Translations under genes and position numbers: made by a program | Part shown: in pieces, positions 44,727 to 53,156 of the stretch | Layout: every line of letters begins with the position of its first letter | Position numbering within the stretch: position 1 is the stretch's first letter | Source: Arthrobacter sp. 131MFCol6.1 | GTDB lineage: Bacteria > Actinomycetota > Actinomycetes > Actinomycetales > Micrococcaceae | Reading direction: 5' to 3' | NCBI RefSeq assembly: GCF_000374925.1 | Contig: NZ_KB895547.1 | Span: 161,726 to 225,725, forward strand | DNA: 64,000 bases | Notes under the pieces: model-generated | What the model was told of the DNA's origin: nothing | Databases searched by the model: none | The model's input: the letters and a program-made list of their open reading frames with translations, nothing else

Positions 44727-45326
44727 ATGTCACTGAGCAAGTCACTGGGCGGGTCACTGCGCAGGTCACTGTGCAGTCCACTCCGCGGGGGAAGACCCTG
44801 GGCGCGCGGTACCGCGCTGCTGTTGGCTGTGGCCGGCGCGGGAGCGGGCCTGGCCGGGTGTGAATACACCGATGACGTGTCAGATCCGACGGCGGCCCCC
44901 GCGGTGGCGTCGCGGCAGGCCCCGCCGCCACCCGCGCCGGTAAACCCGGCTCTCGCCGAGGCCGAGCAGCGCAATCTGGGCGAGCTGCAAGCAGTCCTCG
45001 GCACCCGGCCTGACGGGCTCGTCCTCGGCGGAACGGGCGGGATTGGCGGCAGCGGGTTCCGCCACTCGGCCGCAGCGGTGCCGCAGGGAACCTACACGCT
45101 CACCGCGGCCTGCACCGGCGCACCGAACGCGTTCCTGACGGTGTCCCAGGACGGCCTCCGGGGCGGGGGCAGGGCGGAGATGAACCTCGAGTGCGGAGCA
45201 GCTGCAACAACGCGGGTCGACCTAGGGGCCGGACCAGTCCAGATTCAGGGATTCCGGCCCGGCACCGACCCCGCCGCCGGCGAAGTTGCCGGCTTCTGGC
45301 TCGTTCCGGCCGGGCCGGGATCCTAG
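44727..45326 (+). CDS. Putative lipoprotein with a 12-bp minisatellite in its signal sequence
   Basis: A 199-residue predicted lipoprotein: basic n-region, hydrophobic ALLLAVAGAGAGLAGC (lipobox LAGC, Cys near 45), then an exported Pro/Ala/Gly-rich segment and a beta-rich C-terminal domain with two Cys pairs (LTAACTGAP and NLECGAA). The n-region SLSKSLGGSLRRSLCS is encoded by four 12-bp repeats. No family is recognised. It converges with the alcohol dehydrogenase gene (21 bp). Confidence 0.65.
   Translation: MSLSKSLGGSLRRSLCSPLRGGRPWARGTALLLAVAGAGAGLAGCEYTDDVSDPTAAPAVASRQAPPPPAPVNPALAEAEQRNLGELQAVLGTRPDGLVLGGTGGIGGSGFRHSAAAVPQGTYTLTAACTGAPNAFLTVSQDGLRGGGRAEMNLECGAAATTRVDLGAGPVQIQGFRPGTDPAAGEVAGFWLVPAGPGS
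44729..44776 (+). repeat. 12-bp minisatellite, 4 units, in frame at a gene start
   Basis: Units begin GTCACTG at 44729, 44741, 44753 and 44765, each 12 bp, with differing last 4-5 bases. They start two bases into the lipoprotein's start codon. Because the unit is a multiple of three, copy-number change would alter only the length of the signal n-region. Confidence 0.85.
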
Positions 45327-45347
45327 TCCGGATCCCCGTGCGGCGTC

Positions 45348-46391
45348 CTAGTTCAGGGTCGCGGTGTCGATCACGAAGCGGTAGCGGACGTCGGAGGCCA
45401 GGACGCGCTCGTAGGCGTCGTTGATCTTCGCGGCCGGGATGACCTCGATCTCGGCGCCCAGGCCGTGCTCGGCGCAGAAGTTGAGCATTTCCTGGGTTTC
45501 GCGGATGCCGCCGATCATCGAGCCGGCGAAGGAACGGCGGCCCATGATCAGGGCAAACGCGTTCACCGGGAGCGGTTCCGCGGGCGCGCCGACGTTGACC
45601 AATGCGCCGTCGAGGGTCAGCAGCTGCAGGTAGGAGCTGATGTCGATCGCGGCACTGACCGTGTTGATGATCAGATCAAAAGTGCCGGCAAGGTCCGTGA
45701 AGGTGTTTTCGTCGCTCGTGGCGTAGTAGTGGTCCGCGCCAAGCTTCAGCCCGTCTTCCTGCTTCTTCAGCGACTGCGACAGGACCGTGACCTCGGCGCC
45801 CATGGCGTGTGCGATCTTGACGGCCATGTGGCCCAGTCCGCCCAGTCCGACGATCGCGACCTTCTTGCCGGGACCCGCGCCCCAGTGGTTCAGCGGCGAG
45901 TAGGTGGTGATCCCCGCGCACAGCAGCGGCGCGGCGACGTCGAGCTCGAGGCCCTCGGGAATGGTGACCACGAAATCCTCGGTCACGACGACGTGCGTGG
46001 AGTAGCCGCCCTGGGTGATGGTGCCGTCACGGTCGACGGCGCCGTAGGTGCCGGTGTTCCCGGCGAGGCAGTACTGTTCCTCGCCGGCCTGGCAGTTGAC
46101 GCACTCGCCGCAGGAATTGACCATGCAGCCGACGCCGACCCGGTCGCCGACGGCGTGCTTGGTCACGGCCGTGCCGACCTCGGTGACAATGCCGGCAATT
46201 TCATGACCGGGAACCAGCGGATAGGTCTGCTGGCCCCAGTCGCCGCGGACGGTGTGGATATCCGAATGGCAGATCCCTGCGTACTTGATCTCGATCAGGA
46301 CATCGTGCGGTCCCACGTCGCGGCGCTCGATGGTGGTGAGGCCGAGCGGCTCGGTCGCGGACGGTGATGCGTAAGCGTTGACGGTAAGCAA
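45348..46391 (-). CDS. NAD(P)-dependent alcohol dehydrogenase, YahK/AdhC (CAD-like) type
   Basis: The 347-residue MDR enzyme has catalytic zinc ligands GICHSD and [14 protein letters not shown], a structural zinc cluster [15 protein letters not shown], and the cofactor loop [17 protein letters not shown]. The sequence fits YahK/cinnamyl-alcohol-type aldehyde reductases, which normally use NADPH to reduce aromatic or aliphatic aldehydes. It is divergent from an MmyB-type regulator across 145 bp holding an operator-like palindrome. That layout usually means the regulator controls the dehydrogenase in response to its substrate. Confidence 0.94.
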   Translation of the reverse strand: MLTVNAYASPSATEPLGLTTIERRDVGPHDVLIEIKYAGICHSDIHTVRGDWGQQTYPLVPGHEIAGIVTEVGTAVTKHAVGDRVGVGCMVNSCGECVNCQAGEEQYCLAGNTGTYGAVDRDGTITQGGYSTHVVVTEDFVVTIPEGLELDVAAPLLCAGITTYSPLNHWGAGPGKKVAIVGLGGLGHMAVKIAHAMGAEVTVLSQSLKKQEDGLKLGADHYYATSDENTFTDLAGTFDLIINTVSAAIDISSYLQLLTLDGALVNVGAPAEPLPVNAFALIMGRRSFAGSMIGGIRETQEMLNFCAEHGLGAEIEVIPAAKINDAYERVLASDVRYRFVIDTATLN

Positions 46392-46463
46392 TGAATCTCC
46401 TGCTTGTTGATCGTTGGGGGGTTGTTCAACGGAACACCATCCATCAAACCCGGTATCGCAGCC

Positions 46464-46509
46464 GTGAGGGAGTCCCTGCTGATAGGGGTACTGGCAGGGC
46501 CTCCCTCAC
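46464..46509. promoter_or_regulatory. Operator-like inverted repeat between ADH and MmyB-type regulator
   Basis: The arms GTGAGGGAGTCCCTGC (46464-46479) and GCAGGGCCTCCCTCAC (46494-46509) are complementary at 15 of 16 positions, 14 bases apart. They lie 28 bp from the regulator start and about 70 bp from the ADH start. Most likely this is the regulator's own binding site, covering both promoters. Confidence 0.7.
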
Positions 46510-46536
46510 GGAGCCCCAGGGCCTAACGTTGATGGC

Positions 46537-47433
46537 ATGGATAATCGAGAGGCGACCCGCGAGTTCCTTGCCTCGCGCCGGGCCAAGATCACCCCCGAGG
46601 AGTCGGGACTGCCGGTGTACGGCGCGAAACGCCGGGTGCCGGGCCTGCGCCGCGGGGAAGTCGCCATGCTGGCCGGCGTCAGCGTCGAGTATTACACGAG
46701 GCTGGAGCGGGGAAACCTGTCCGGCGTTTCGGAGGGAGTTCTGGACGCCGTGGCAAAGGCCCTGCAACTCGACGACGCCGAACGGGCCCACCTCTTCGAT
46801 CTGGCCCGTGCGGCGGCCCCGGGCAGCCGGACCCGCCGTCGTCCCCGTCCCGCGGAGTCCGTCCGCCGCAGCGTGCAGCTGACGCTGAACGCCATCACCA
46901 ACGCGCCCGCCTTTGTGCGGAACGGACGCATGGACGTCCTTGCGGCCAACCCGCTGGGTTATGCCCTGTATTCGGACATGTATGCGGGTCCGGCCCGCCC
47001 GGCCAACCATGCCCGGTTCATCTTCCTGGACGCCCGCTCGCGCAGCTTCTACCCGGATTGGGACCGCGCGGCGAGCGACACCGTCGCGATCCTGCGCACC
47101 GAGGCCGGCCGGGACCCCTACGACCGCGGCCTGACCGACCTGGTCGGTGAACTATCGACGCGGAGCGAGGAATTCCGCACCCTGTGGGCGGCGCATAACG
47201 TGCGCCAGCACTACACCGGGCTCAAGCACTTGCACCACCCGGTGGTCGGGGATCTCCATCTGATGTACGAGGCCATGGACGTCTCCGCCGACGCCGGGCT
47301 GTCCCTGCTGGTCTACAACGCCGAGCCCGGCTCCGCGTCGGAAGATGCGCTGCGGCTGCTGGCCAGCTGGGCCGCGACCAACCGGCAGGTCAAGGAGGCC
47401 GAGGCCGCCACGACTACGGTGGACAAGGCCTAA
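46537..47433 (+). CDS. XRE-type regulator with MmyB-like ligand domain
   Basis: A 298-residue regulator: N-terminal HTH of the XRE type (residues 15-80; RRGEVAMLAGVSVEYYTRLE is the helix-turn-helix), then a PAS-like MmyB ligand-binding domain with VRNGRMDVLAANPLGYALYS and HHPVVGDLHLMYEAMDV. In actinobacteria such regulators commonly sit divergent from an oxidoreductase and respond to lipophilic or aldehyde ligands. Here the divergent gene is an aldehyde-reductase-type ADH. Confidence 0.93.
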   Translation: MDNREATREFLASRRAKITPEESGLPVYGAKRRVPGLRRGEVAMLAGVSVEYYTRLERGNLSGVSEGVLDAVAKALQLDDAERAHLFDLARAAAPGSRTRRRPRPAESVRRSVQLTLNAITNAPAFVRNGRMDVLAANPLGYALYSDMYAGPARPANHARFIFLDARSRSFYPDWDRAASDTVAILRTEAGRDPYDRGLTDLVGELSTRSEEFRTLWAAHNVRQHYTGLKHLHHPVVGDLHLMYEAMDVSADAGLSLLVYNAEPGSASEDALRLLASWAATNRQVKEAEAATTTVDKA

Positions 47434-47452
47434 CCGGAGCGGGCCGGCACTG

Positions 47453-47881
47453 TCACGCCAGGGCGGAAATGCCGTCCGTGTATCCCCCGGGCTGGCCGCC
47501 GCTGGAGGTGAAGTTGTTCAGCCAGGCCATGGCGTCGTCCCGGGAAGTGAAGAATTCGTGGGGGTAGCGGGTGTGCCGGCTCATGGCCGCCGCAATCACA
47601 CGATCCACTGTGCTGGATCCAAGCACGGCAATCGCCAGAACCCCTGTTGTCTGCGCGAACTCGTACCTGGCGGCCGCGCTGATCTCCACGTCCGTCATTT
47701 CGGAGAGCATCGGCATCGGTATTCCGCCGCTGATCTGCGCTACGGCCAGCATCGCGTCCCTGGCATCGTCGACATCAACAAACGTGCCCGGCTGCCAGAC
47801 GGATGTGATGATGCCCGCGCTGACGCTCAGCACGTTCTTTCCGTCAGCAGCTGCTATATGTCCTGGCATCATCGAGACCAT
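47453..47881 (-). CDS. STAS/SpoIIAA-like (DUF7793-like) protein
   Basis: About 142 residues. HIAAADGKNVLSVSAGIITS, MLSEMTDVEISAAARYEFAQ and YPHEFFTSRDDAMAWLNNF look like the SpoIIAA/STAS-like fold seen in many Arthrobacter proteins of unknown role. The start is uncertain: ATG 47881 (MVSMMPGH), 47872 or 47869; none has a strong SD. The open frame further upstream runs through a repeat region and is not used. It converges on the MmyB-type regulator gene. Confidence 0.65.
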   Translation of the reverse strand: MVSMMPGHIAAADGKNVLSVSAGIITSVWQPGTFVDVDDARDAMLAVAQISGGIPMPMLSEMTDVEISAAARYEFAQTTGVLAIAVLGSSTVDRVIAAAMSRHTRYPHEFFTSRDDAMAWLNNFTSSGGQPGGYTDGISALA

Positions 47882-47986
47882 TGTAGGGCCGGGCCTGACA
47901 AGCCAGGGGTTTGGGGCCCGGTGCGCGTGGCGGACCGCAACAGAGCCTGACGCCTGCTTCCTCCCGCCCGCCCTCGTGCCCGCGCG

Positions 47987-48262
47987 GGACCTGCTCTCCG
48001 GCGCTGCCCGGCAAGGAGCATGTCCCGTGCAGCGTGGATTCTTATCTCGGACCTGCTCTCCGATGCTGCCAGGCAATGAGCATGTCCCTTGCCGCTTCCC
48101 CCGCGGGACATGTCCCCCTCCTGGAATGGACATGCCCCACTGCGCGGCCCAGGAATGGACCTAGTGGGCTTATGTCCATCCCTCTACACCAGAGGAGGGC
48201 ATGTCCCGCGGTCCCGTCGCGGCGCGGTCCCGGTCATTCCGCGGTCCCGTCGCGGCGCCAAT
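47987..48262. repeat. Cluster of palindromic repeats at the distal edge of the cre block
   Basis: This fills most of a 391-bp gap. Two 40-bp copies (47987-48026 and 48049-48088) share GGACCTGCTCTCCG...GAGCATGTCCC. Then comes an ATGGACCTAG/TTATGTCCAT hairpin (48155-48179), the sequence CAGAGGAGGGCATGTCCCGCGGT (in two parts) and two copies of CGCGGTCCCGTCGCGGCG. The hairpin and what follows recur at 58628-58977 on the far side of the cre genes. There is no coding potential. Confidence 0.85.
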
Positions 48263-48272
48263 GGCTTCTGGA

Positions 48273-49856
48273 TCAGGCCTTCCGGTGGATCGATTTGTAG
48301 CTCAGGTAGGCGTTCAGGCCCTCGATGCCGTACTCGGTCCCTAGGCCGGAGTCGTGCCGGCCGCCGAACGGTGCCGCATGGTTGGAGGCAAAGAAATTGA
48401 TGCCCACCGAGCCTGTGTCCATCCGGTCCGCGACGGCCAGCGCCGCGGCCGGGTCCTGCCCGAATACCAGCCCGCCCAGACCGAACTCGGTGTTGTTCGC
48501 CAGCGCAACGGCCTCATCAACACTGCCGTCGGCGTCGTCGTACTTCAGGATGCAGATCACCGGGCCGAAGATCTCCTCGCGGGAAATCCTCATTTCCGGC
48601 GTGACGTCGGCGAACACGGTTGGTTCCACGAAGTACCCGCCTTCGAGACCGCCGCCCAGGGTCGCCGCCCGGCCTCCGGTGGTGGCGCGGGCGCCTTCGG
48701 CCAGTCCCGACTCCACGTACTCCAGCACGGTCCGGTACTGCGATTCCGTGGCGCACGGGCCGAACACCGTTCCGGGATCCAGCGGGTCGCCCTGCGTTCC
48801 GGCAGCGATGGTGGCGGTCACCATGTCCACCACTTCCTCGTAGCGGCTCGCCGGGGCAAGGATGCGGGTGGAGATGTAACAGGTCTGCCCCGTGTTGCGC
48901 ATGGACGAACGGATCAGGACCTTGGACATGGCGTCCAGATCGGCGTCCGGCATCACGATCGCGCTCGACTTTCCGCCGAGTTCCAGGGTGACGGGCCGCA
49001 GCAGTTCTCCGCAGGCGGCGGCGATCTTCCGCCCCACCGGCGTTGAACCCGTGAAGGCCACCTTGTCCACGCCGGGGTGCTTCACCAGCGCGTCGCCCAG
49101 CCGGCCGGAGCCGGTGACGAGGTTGACCACGCCGGCCGGAACTCCGGCAGCGGCGACGGCGTCGATGATCACCCGGAGGGACAGCGGCGTGGGGGACGCC
49201 GGCTTGATCACCACGGTGCAGCCGGCCAGCAGCGCGGGGGCCAGTTTGATGACCACTAGATTGATGGGGAAGTTCCAGGGCGCGATCAGAGCGCACACGC
49301 CGAGCGGGTCCCGCCGCACTACGGATTCACCGCCGCCGCGCGGGAAGGCGCGCACGTCGTCGCGCTCCAGGTGGCCGGCGAGCGTGGCGAAGTAGCGGAA
49401 GATGCCCGCGGCGTTCGCTGCCGCCCCGGAGGATTCGGAGACGGGCGAGCCGTTCTCCCGCGTGTTGGTGAGGGATAGTTCCCCGGCACGTTTCTCCACT
49501 TCCTCGGCGATGCGCAGAAGATAAGCGGCCCGTTCGGAGGGCGCGAGCCGCGGCCATTCGCCTTGGAAGGCGCGCCGGGCGGAGTCGACGGCGGCATCCA
49601 CGTCCTCCAGCGTTCCGTCCGGGACGGAGCCCCAGACTTCGCCGGTGGCGGGGTCGGTGACCGGGTTGCGGCCGGTGCCGCGGGCCGGCGTCCAGGCTCC
49701 ATCGATGAAGAGGCTGTCCACGTGGGTGTGCGGCAGGATCAGCGCGGCGCGTGCGGCCAGAGCGGGAACGGACGACGGGGGCGCCGCCTTCCCCGGCGCC
49801 GGCGTCCCGGCAGGCGTGCCGGCGGAGGTCCCTCCGTGGTGCGTAGCGGAGGTCAT
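48273..49856 (-). CDS. creC: Aldehyde dehydrogenase (CreC-like)
   Basis: The 527-residue NAD(P)-dependent aldehyde dehydrogenase has GSTPVGRKIAAACG, LELGGKSSAIV (Glu) and NTGQTCYISTRI with catalytic Cys about 326. The frame extends into the upstream gene, but ATG 49856 (MTSATHH) overlaps its stop by four bases, a coupled start. In the C. glutamicum pathway CreC oxidises the phosphorylated 4-formyl intermediate to the acid. It is the last gene of the operon; palindromic repeats follow immediately. Residues 1-40 are a low-complexity extension. Confidence 0.85.
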   Translation of the reverse strand: MTSATHHGGTSAGTPAGTPAPGKAAPPSSVPALAARAALILPHTHVDSLFIDGAWTPARGTGRNPVTDPATGEVWGSVPDGTLEDVDAAVDSARRAFQGEWPRLAPSERAAYLLRIAEEVEKRAGELSLTNTRENGSPVSESSGAAANAAGIFRYFATLAGHLERDDVRAFPRGGGESVVRRDPLGVCALIAPWNFPINLVVIKLAPALLAGCTVVIKPASPTPLSLRVIIDAVAAAGVPAGVVNLVTGSGRLGDALVKHPGVDKVAFTGSTPVGRKIAAACGELLRPVTLELGGKSSAIVMPDADLDAMSKVLIRSSMRNTGQTCYISTRILAPASRYEEVVDMVTATIAAGTQGDPLDPGTVFGPCATESQYRTVLEYVESGLAEGARATTGGRAATLGGGLEGGYFVEPTVFADVTPEMRISREEIFGPVICILKYDDADGSVDEAVALANNTEFGLGGLVFGQDPAAALAVADRMDTGSVGINFFASNHAAPFGGRHDSGLGTEYGIEGLNAYLSYKSIHRKA

Positions 49857-50611
49857 CGGATCACCGCCGTCTTGAGCAGGGCGGTGGACCGGGCCAGATC
49901 CGCGACGGCCATGTCGTGGGCGGCCTGGGTGATGAGTTCGGGCACGATTTCCGCGGCCAGCCTGTCCGTGTATGTGGCCGGGTCCATCCCGAACCAGGAG
50001 GAGGCCAGCGCGATCCCGGCCTGGTCGAAGCGCCACAGCCGGTCCGCATCCCGCATCAGCGCGTCCTCCAGCGAGTGGGCCACGGGGCGGGTGTCGTGGC
50101 CGTCGATGATGTCGCAGACACGCTCCACGAACTCAGGCGAGTAGCCCAGCCCGGGGAGGACCCGGCGGGCCACCTCGCAGCCCTGCTTTTCGTGTTCGTA
50201 ACGTATCGCGGCCTTGCGCCAGTCGCCGGCGAAGCCCTCGGAGATGATCCGGGATTCGTCCACGTGGGCCCAGCCGGTGTCATGCAACAGCGTGGCCACG
50301 CGGACGAGCTCTGCGTCGGCGTCGGGGTAGGCCCGGCAGAGCCGCTCGGCGAAGGCGAGCGAGATCGGCAGGTGGATGTCGTTGCCGCGGGTGCGGGTCT
50401 CGTGCACCACGGCGCGCCACAGCGGGTCGAGTTCCTCGAGCGCGGCCGGCGTCGTCGCGATCGGGGACGTCTCCACCGGTCCCGTCGCCGGAACGGGCCG
50501 GACCGGGTACGCCGCGGCAAACGCTTCTGCCGCCGGGTGGGCAACGGCGGCGACAGTAGTCCCGGATGCGCCGCCGCCGGCGTCGGCAACCGGGGTCTTG
50601 GGGGTGGTCAT
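49853..50611 (-). CDS. creD: HD-domain phosphohydrolase (CreD-like)
   Basis: The 252-residue protein has HD-domain metal residues: IHLPISLAFAERL (His), VATLLHDTGWAHVDE (His-Asp), IIDGHDTRP (His) and DADRLWRFD (Asp). Residues 1-45 are a Pro/Ala/Thr-rich extension. C. glutamicum CreD is an HD phosphohydrolase that removes the phosphate from 4-carboxyphenyl phosphate to yield 4-hydroxybenzoate. Position between the reductase and aldehyde dehydrogenase genes fits that role. Its stop overlaps the aldehyde dehydrogenase start. Confidence 0.88.
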   Translation of the reverse strand: MTTPKTPVADAGGGASGTTVAAVAHPAAEAFAAAYPVRPVPATGPVETSPIATTPAALEELDPLWRAVVHETRTRGNDIHLPISLAFAERLCRAYPDADAELVRVATLLHDTGWAHVDESRIISEGFAGDWRKAAIRYEHEKQGCEVARRVLPGLGYSPEFVERVCDIIDGHDTRPVAHSLEDALMRDADRLWRFDQAGIALASSWFGMDPATYTDRLAAEIVPELITQAAHDMAVADLARSTALLKTAVIR

Positions 50612-50642
50612 AATGCTCCTTCGGGGGCGGCCAGCCGCGGGG

Positions 50643-51968
50643 CTAGCTGTCCGTCGTGATCGTCTTGAGGGGTGTCGCCGGATCGGCGGCAGCCTCGGCA
50701 GGGATGTTCTGGCCCTTGGCCAGGGCGTTTTTCACGGCCATGAAGTCCAGCGGCGCGTTGACGCAGTCCGCGGCGATGACCTGGCCCTGGCGGTAGTAGA
50801 GGACGCTGAATTTTCCGCGTTCCTCGTCCCGCCGGAGGACGGTCTGGTCGTAGCCGTTGCACAGTCCGGCGATCTGCAGCTTGAGGTCCGCCTGGTTGGA
50901 CCAGAACCACGGGATGCCGGCGTATTCCTCGCGCCGGCCGGTGAGCGAGTAGGCGGCCACCTTGGCGTGCTCGATCGCGTTGTTGACGCTTTCCAGCCGG
51001 ATCCGCTCCCCCGGCGCGGAGCCGGGCACCGGGTTGGGCATGTTGGCGCAGTCGCCGATCGCCACCGTGGTGCCGTCCGAGGCCAGCGCGAAGCGGTCCA
51101 CCACGATTCCGTTGTCAACCGTCAGGCCGAGCTGTTCGGCCAGCTGGGTGTTGGGGATGACGCCGATCCCGATCAGCACGATCTGCGCGGGCAGCACGGT
51201 GCCGTCCTGGAGTTCGACGCCGGAAACTACAGCGCCGCCGTCGTCCGCCCTAAAGCGCGCCGCGCTGGTGCTGAGCCGGATGTCCAGGCCGCGGGAGCGG
51301 TGCGCCTGCAGGAAGTACTCGGCCGTTTCCTCGCCGACGGCGCGGCCCACCAAGCGGGGTCCGAACTCCAGGACCGTGACATTCTTGCCCATCTTCTGCA
51401 GGCTGGAGGCGGCTTCGAGGCCAATGAAACCGCCTCCGATCACCACCACATCGTGCGCGTCCCCCACCCGTGCCTTGAGCGCCAGGGCGTCGTCGGCGTT
51501 GCGCAGGTACAGGACGCCGTCGAGGTCTCCGCCCTCGATTTCCAGCTTCCGGGCCCGGGCGCCCACGGTGAGGGCCAGACGCTTGAAGGGGAACTGCTTG
51601 CCGGAGGAGGAATGTGCGACCCCGGAGCCGTCCGCTTCCCTGTCGATTCGGACAATGTATTCGCCTTTCACCAGATCCACATTGTGTTCGGCCCAGTACT
51701 CGTTGGAGCGGAAGATCAGCGACTCGCTCTCCACCGTGCCTTGCAGGAACTCCTTGGACAGGGCCGGGCGCTGGTAGGGGCGGTGGTCCTCGTCGCCGAG
51801 CAAAGTAATGTGCTCGTCAAAGCCGAGAGCCCGCAGGGATACAGCGAGCTGGACGCCGGACTGGCTCGCCCCGATGATCAGCAGTCCCGTCCGGGACGGG
51901 GTGCCCGACGGCGTTGCGTCCTCGGCGGCCGCTGCGGGGGCCGCGTTCTCAACCGCGTTGGTGCTCAC
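50643..51968 (-). CDS. creE: FAD-dependent ferredoxin reductase (CreE-like)
   Basis: The 441-residue pyridine-nucleotide reductase has an FAD motif LLIIGASQSGVQLA, a second NAD motif VVVIGGGFIGLEAASSL and the C-terminal FAD-contact VAIGDCANMPN. This is the putidaredoxin-reductase type. Translation starts at GTG 51968, two bases after the ferredoxin stop; an upstream open frame reads through the ferredoxin gene and is not real. It passes electrons from NAD(P)H to the ferredoxin and on to the P450. Confidence 0.88.
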   Translation of the reverse strand: MSTNAVENAAPAAAAEDATPSGTPSRTGLLIIGASQSGVQLAVSLRALGFDEHITLLGDEDHRPYQRPALSKEFLQGTVESESLIFRSNEYWAEHNVDLVKGEYIVRIDREADGSGVAHSSSGKQFPFKRLALTVGARARKLEIEGGDLDGVLYLRNADDALALKARVGDAHDVVVIGGGFIGLEAASSLQKMGKNVTVLEFGPRLVGRAVGEETAEYFLQAHRSRGLDIRLSTSAARFRADDGGAVVSGVELQDGTVLPAQIVLIGIGVIPNTQLAEQLGLTVDNGIVVDRFALASDGTTVAIGDCANMPNPVPGSAPGERIRLESVNNAIEHAKVAAYSLTGRREEYAGIPWFWSNQADLKLQIAGLCNGYDQTVLRRDEERGKFSVLYYRQGQVIAADCVNAPLDFMAVKNALAKGQNIPAEAAADPATPLKTITTDS

Positions 51969-51970
51969 GG

Positions 51971-52291
51971 CTACACCTGGGTTTCCGGGGTTGTGACGAA
52001 CAGTTCGAGCCCGTCCGTGAGGCGGAGCTGGCAGGACAGCCGCGAGTTGTCCTCGCGGTCCACGGCAGTGCCGTAGAGCATCTCGTCCTCCATGTCCTCC
52101 ATCGGCGGGAGCTGCGTGAGGCAGTCGTCGCGGACGAAGACGTGGCAGGTGGCGCAGGACAGCGAGCCGCCGCACTCTGCGACGATGCCGGGGACGCCGT
52201 TGCGCACCGCGGTCTCCATGACGGAGTCGCCGGAGTTGCCCTGGACGTCACGGACAGCGCCCTCGGCGTCGGTGAAATGAACCGTTGGCAT
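51971..52291 (-). CDS. creF: 2Fe-2S ferredoxin (CreF-like)
   Basis: The 106-residue ferredoxin is of putidaredoxin/adrenodoxin type with four ligands in AECGGSLSCATCHVF and the late SRLSCQL (C-x5-C-x2-C-x36-C class). ATG 52291 follows CCAAGGAGGACCA, a strong site. It is the electron carrier between the reductase encoded next and the P450 encoded upstream in the same operon. Confidence 0.92.
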   Translation of the reverse strand: MPTVHFTDAEGAVRDVQGNSGDSVMETAVRNGVPGIVAECGGSLSCATCHVFVRDDCLTQLPPMEDMEDEMLYGTAVDREDNSRLSCQLRLTDGLELFVTTPETQV

Positions 52292-52352
52292 TGGTCCTCC
52301 TTGGGGGGTTGAAGTCGGGGTAGAAGTCGGAAAGTTGGCAGATAGGACAGAG

Positions 52353-53156
52353 TCAGATGAACTGGCGGCCGCCGTCGACCACCATGGTCTGGCCCGTGTA
52401 ATAGGAACTGTCCGGCCCGGCCAGGAAGAGTGCCGCGCCCACGATGTCCTCCGGCTGGCTGGCCCGCTTGATGGCGCCGCGGTCCACACCGTAGTTCTCG
52501 GCGTTCTCCATCAGCCCGTAGCTGGCCTCGGTGAGGGTGAAGCCGGGGGCGATCGCGTTGACCGTGATTCCCCGCCGGCCCAGTTCCTTGGCCATCACCC
52601 GGGTCAGCGCCACCACCCCGCCCTTGGAGGCGACGTAGTGCAGCCACTGTTCGGAGCCGCTGAAGATCGTGGCGCTGGAGAGGTTGACGACGCGCCCGCC
52701 CTCGGGCAGGTACGGGCTTGCTGCCCGGGTCACGAGCCAGGGTCCCTTGAGGTTCACGTTCATCACCAGGTCCCATTCGGCCGGGTCGATGTCCTCGAAC
52801 GGGCTCCGGGTTACCCCCGCATACACCGCCGCGTTATTGAGCACGACGTCGATGCTCCCGTTGCCGAAGTCTGCGCAGCTTTTCGCGAGGATCTCGGTGG
52901 AGTCGACGCTGGTGACGTCGGCGTGGAAGGCTGCCGCCTCGGCCCCGGTGTCCAGGACCAGCTTGGCGGTTTCCTCCGCACCCTCGAGGTTGACGTCCGC
53001 TACCGCCACCCGGTAGCCGCGGCGGGCGAAGCCGAGCGCGAACGCCCGGCCCAGCCCGCCGGCGGCACCGGTGATCAGGACGGTGCGGGCGGGCCGGTCC
53101 GCCCCGACATATTCCGCAGCAGGCATATTTGAAGCTGGCATGTTCGGATCAGACAT
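52353..53156 (-). CDS. creG: SDR alcohol dehydrogenase (CreG-like)
   Basis: The 267-residue short-chain dehydrogenase has VLITGAAGGLGRAFA, VVLNNAAVYAG, a catalytic Ser in VVNLSSATIF and YVASKGG. It probably oxidises the phosphorylated 4-hydroxymethyl intermediate to the aldehyde, as CreG does. ATG 53156 lies inside the end of the PEP-utilising gene (8-bp overlap). The first 20 residues (Met/Pro/Ala/Asn) are an extension. There is no second domain. Confidence 0.85.
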   Translation of the reverse strand: MSDPNMPASNMPAAEYVGADRPARTVLITGAAGGLGRAFALGFARRGYRVAVADVNLEGAEETAKLVLDTGAEAAAFHADVTSVDSTEILAKSCADFGNGSIDVVLNNAAVYAGVTRSPFEDIDPAEWDLVMNVNLKGPWLVTRAASPYLPEGGRVVNLSSATIFSGSEQWLHYVASKGGVVALTRVMAKELGRRGITVNAIAPGFTLTEASYGLMENAENYGVDRGAIKRASQPEDIVGAALFLAGPDSSYYTGQTMVVDGGRQFI

